In this document: piece by piece, positions 63,895 through 64,000 of the stretch
Layout of the letters: each line of letters begins with the position of its first letter
Numbering within the stretch: position 1 is the first letter of the stretch
Assembly: GCA_963989385.1 (NCBI GenBank)
Contig: OZ022501.1
Location: 86,102,979-86,166,978 of the forward strand
Direction of reading: 5' to 3'
Origin: Ctena decussata
Taxonomy: Eukaryota > Mollusca > Bivalvia > Lucinida > Lucinidae
DNA: 64,000 nucleotides
Position numbers and translations under genes: made by a program
Notes under the pieces: model-generated
Database searches by the model: none
Told to the model about the DNA's origin: nothing
Seen by the model: the letters and a program-made list of their open reading frames with translations, nothing else

Positions 63895-64000
63895 CTGTAG
63901 TAAGATCGACAGTCATTTACAATACTGTTGACCGAAATTGCCTATAATGGTAAATGATAAATTTACCGTTATTGATAATTTCGCTCAACAGCCTCTTTGC

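Overview
The window looks like nuclear DNA of a marine bivalve mollusc. That is an inference from its AT-rich composition, long introns, GT-AG splice sites and polyA signals, and from repeat families I recall from bivalve genomes (a GAGCCGCGACACGAG palindromic MITE, the AGCTCACCTGAG...CTCAGGTGAGC element, repeats with GACGGACGGACGG tails, and a tRNA-derived SINE ending in GGTGGGACGTTAAACCC). Nothing bacterial is present and no conserved single-exon gene was found. Most ORFs above 60 codons are chance reading or decayed transposon code.

The main content is one large minus-strand gene made of very small exons. I find 14 well-supported exons and one weaker one between 63894 and 22829, read right to left, with the 5' end beyond the window. 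Exon lengths are 78, 21, 381, 15, 63, 90, 66, 21, 48, (36), 96, 15, 15, 33 and a 29-base terminal coding exon. Every intron lies in phase 1, every internal exon is a multiple of three, no stop arises at any junction, and the last exon ends in a stop codon about 90 bases before an AATAAA. The product is acidic and unfamiliar, with one large Gly/Tyr/Ser low-complexity exon. A second, paralogous gene enters from the left on the plus strand. Only its last two coding exons (1363-1395 and 5679-5704) lie inside. The two genes therefore point tail to tail across about 17 kb (stop codons at 5704 and 22829).

The rest is transposon-rich. From left to right: a 24-base satellite (250-1325), a 1.5 kb bivalve dispersed repeat (1770-3262), a segmental duplication whose first copy was split by a 2.5 kb repeat-bearing insertion (8026-12660), a rearranged Penelope-like reverse transcriptase with tandem tail repeats (15108-17705), a 1.2 kb element with a 6-base target duplication (19265-20506), tandem arrays inside the last intron of the minus gene (23390-24430), a SINE and a decayed LINE (26714-28885), and many MITEs and foldback elements between exons. 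Near the right end is a 2.84 kb element (57865-60705) with identical inverted termini starting CACGGTG, a 5-base target duplication, a possible small two-exon ORF and a nested RTE-type LINE fragment.

The microexon genes appear to work as modular, splice-permutable protein genes. The element load explains why a gene with roughly 1 kb of coding sequence spans more than 41 kb. All exon calls come from reading splice signals and phase by eye; no transcript data were available.
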